Shown: positions 62,603-64,000 of the stretch, piece by piece
Position numbering within the stretch: the first letter of the stretch is position 1
How the letters are laid out: each line of letters starts with the position of its first letter
DNA from: Candidatus Nitrotoga fabula
Lineage (GTDB): Bacteria; Pseudomonadota; Gammaproteobacteria; Burkholderiales; Gallionellaceae
NCBI RefSeq assembly: GCF_905221025.1
Contig: NZ_CAJNBL010000008.1
Span: forward strand, 62,001 to 126,000
Length of the DNA stretch: 64,000 nt
Reading direction: 5' to 3'
Notes under the pieces: generated by a model
Told to the model about the DNA's origin: nothing
The model's input: only the letters and a program-made list of their open reading frames with translations
Database searches by the model: none
Translations under genes and position numbers: made by a program

Positions 62603-64000
62603 CTATACCTTAGGTGGAACATCGGCAGGGAGATCCGACCCAGTAGATTCCTTTGCCACCTCCCCTGCCTTGTCAGCATACATCGGGTTATCCGGCTCCA
62701 ACTGGATGCCCATCACGGTTGCCTGCTCCCATGCACTTGCGTCCCCCAGTCCCTTTAACTGCCGTGCGATGGAATTGAATGCAAGCGCGTCCTGCCGATT
62801 GGCATAGAGAGACAGTAACTTGAGATAAATACGGGGGTTGCCCGGGTTCTTGCTCAACCCCTCCTTCAAAATTGTTTCCGCCTGATCTTCATGACCAAAA
62901 CTCAGTAGCAGGTCAGCCCCACTAATCGGATCAAAGTCGCCTACCTCGTCCTTACCCAGCCCGCTGGGCTGCTGAGCAACGCCACCTCCCGGGGATGCAG
63001 CTGTATCTGGGGCAGCGGATACAGGCTGAACCATCTGGCCGAAAGGATCGACCTGGTGATCAGCTTTTCTACCAGTTTTAATAACAGCCACCTCCTCCTT
63101 GTCGCGTCGAGTCAGGATATAGCCAAGCCCCGCAAGGCCAAACAGTGCAGCCGCCCCCCCCGCCATGTAAAGTGGATCACCGAGAATCACGTCAAGAAAA
63201 GAGCGCTGTTTGACTGCAGTTTGTGGTTCAGGAGCCGGTTCGGCTGGCTCATCAAGGGATGCACCCCCAACCGCAGTGACAGCTGCCGCATCCGGGGCTG
63301 AAACCGGAACTTCCTGCATCGTTCCCGTTTGTGCCTCGTCCGGATTGGATTCCGCCGAACTTCCGCCTAGACTCTGGGAAGATTCCCCGGAAGTTGCAGG
63401 CGATTGACCCTTCAGGTCGGTCAGACGCTGCAGGTCTTCAATGTTTTTTTCCAGTGCAGCAACTCGTTGGTTGCTTTCATCGATCGCCTTGTTCCTGGCG
63501 ATTGTTTCTTCTTCCACGGCATTCATCTTGCTCTGCATGGATTCTGAATGATTGCCAGGCGAGGTTTGATCTCCGGGCGCCTCACCCCTTGATAACCTGA
63601 CCACATCCTTCCCGGTTTCCCGGGATTGGGACGCATCGTCGGTAACCGAAGTGCCAATCTTTCCGGATGCTTCCCCGGATGCCGGTTCCCCTGCCGGAAT
63701 CCCGCTGGCTGTCGCAAGCCTTTGCCGATAAGCACGCCAATCTTCGGTCTGCGAACGTAATTCTTTAACCGCTTCTGCCTGCGACAAACCATCCAGATCA
63801 GACTGAACCGGCATATACAGGACCTTGCCTGCCTTCAGTCGATTCATGTTGCCACGAAAAGCATCTGCATTGGCGCGGTAAAGTGCGACCAGCGCCCGCT
63901 CCAGACTGATCCCTGCCGGCTTGGTCTTCTGCGCAAGCTTGATCAGGGTATCGCCGCGATTGACCTGGATACTGCCGTACACCATATCCTTGCTTTCATC
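62603..64000 (-). CDS. fimV: FimV/HubP-like polar pilus-assembly protein, C-terminal part
   Basis: The frame is open to the right edge, so the 5' end is missing; about 465 codons are visible. A LysM-type peptidoglycan-binding segment (YGSIQVNRGDTLIKLAQKTKP ... AGKVLYMPV) is followed by a Ser/Pro/Glu-rich linker, a short coiled coil, one membrane helix (DPLYMAGGAAALFGLAGLGYILTRR) and an acidic cytoplasmic part with a TPR-like unit (SGADLLLSFGHEDQAETILKEGL). FimV organises type IV pili and twitching at the cell pole. It lies upstream of truA as in many betaproteobacteria. Confidence 0.9.
   Translation of the reverse strand, partial: DESKDMVYGSIQVNRGDTLIKLAQKTKPAGISLERALVALYRANADAFRGNMNRLKAGKVLYMPVQSDLDGLSQAEAVKELRSQTEDWRAYRQRLATASGIPAGEPASGEASGKIGTSVTDDASQSRETGKDVVRLSRGEAPGDQTSPGNHSESMQSKMNAVEEETIARNKAIDESNQRVAALEKNIEDLQRLTDLKGQSPATSGESSQSLGGSSAESNPDEAQTGTMQEVPVSAPDAAAVTAVGGASLDEPAEPAPEPQTAVKQRSFLDVILGDPLYMAGGAAALFGLAGLGYILTRRDKEEVAVIKTGRKADHQVDPFGQMVQPVSAAPDTAASPGGGVAQQPSGLGKDEVGDFDPISGADLLLSFGHEDQAETILKEGLSKNPGNPRIYLKLLSLYANRQDALAFNSIARQLKGLGDASAWEQATVMGIQLEPDNPMYADKAGEVAKESTGSDLPADVPPKV

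Overview
The window looks like the chromosome of a betaproteobacterium, probably in or near the Nitrosomonadales. This is an inference from gene content and order, not from a database search. Supporting order includes trpF-trpB-trpA-accD next to truA and fimV; a fused aroA-cmk followed by rpsA, ihfB, lapA, lapB and pyrF; ubiK-comM; and ntrB-ntrC. Most genes lie on the minus strand.

Left part (1-15.5 kb): the first codons of a PII protein, a porin-like outer-membrane protein, ispB, a sulfatase-like enzyme paired with a nucleotidyltransferase, a decayed IS30 transposase, a membrane-anchored TPR protein with near-identical 129-bp repeats, a sugar-binding-protein homologue without a signal peptide, a SufR-like regulator, a ferritin-like protein with a cupredoxin, a nucleoside deaminase, comM, ubiK, a phosphoribosyltransferase and a metallo-beta-lactamase-fold hydrolase.

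Middle part (15.6-36.6 kb): a complete RND efflux operon (outer-membrane factor, adaptor, pump), ntrB-ntrC nitrogen control, gnd, a surface-glycan cluster (GT10 fucosyltransferase-like, GT2, a third glycosyltransferase, O-antigen ligase) and then the conserved block pyrF-lapB-lapA-ihfB-rpsA-aroA/cmk. LapAB is known to set LPS synthesis in other bacteria, so the glycan genes and LapAB lie together.

Defence region (36.7-49.9 kb): the most interesting stretch. A tight five-gene operon runs rmuC, hsdM, hsdS, a DUF3696-type ATPase and a PLD-like protein. It contains a type I methyltransferase and specificity subunit but no HsdR motor subunit. The ATPase, PLD-like protein and perhaps RmuC sit where the restriction effector would be expected. 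Beyond an AT-rich intergenic region with two perfect DnaA boxes there is a complete type III restriction-modification pair (mod-res), and then tRNA-Arg(CCT), whose 3' end faces the island.

Right part (50-64 kb): a TolC-MacA-like-ABC efflux operon, a divergent BigR/SqrR-type persulfide-sensor operon with two YeeE/YedE sulfur transporters and a TauE/SafE exporter, then accD, trpA, trpB, trpF, truA and the 3' part of fimV.
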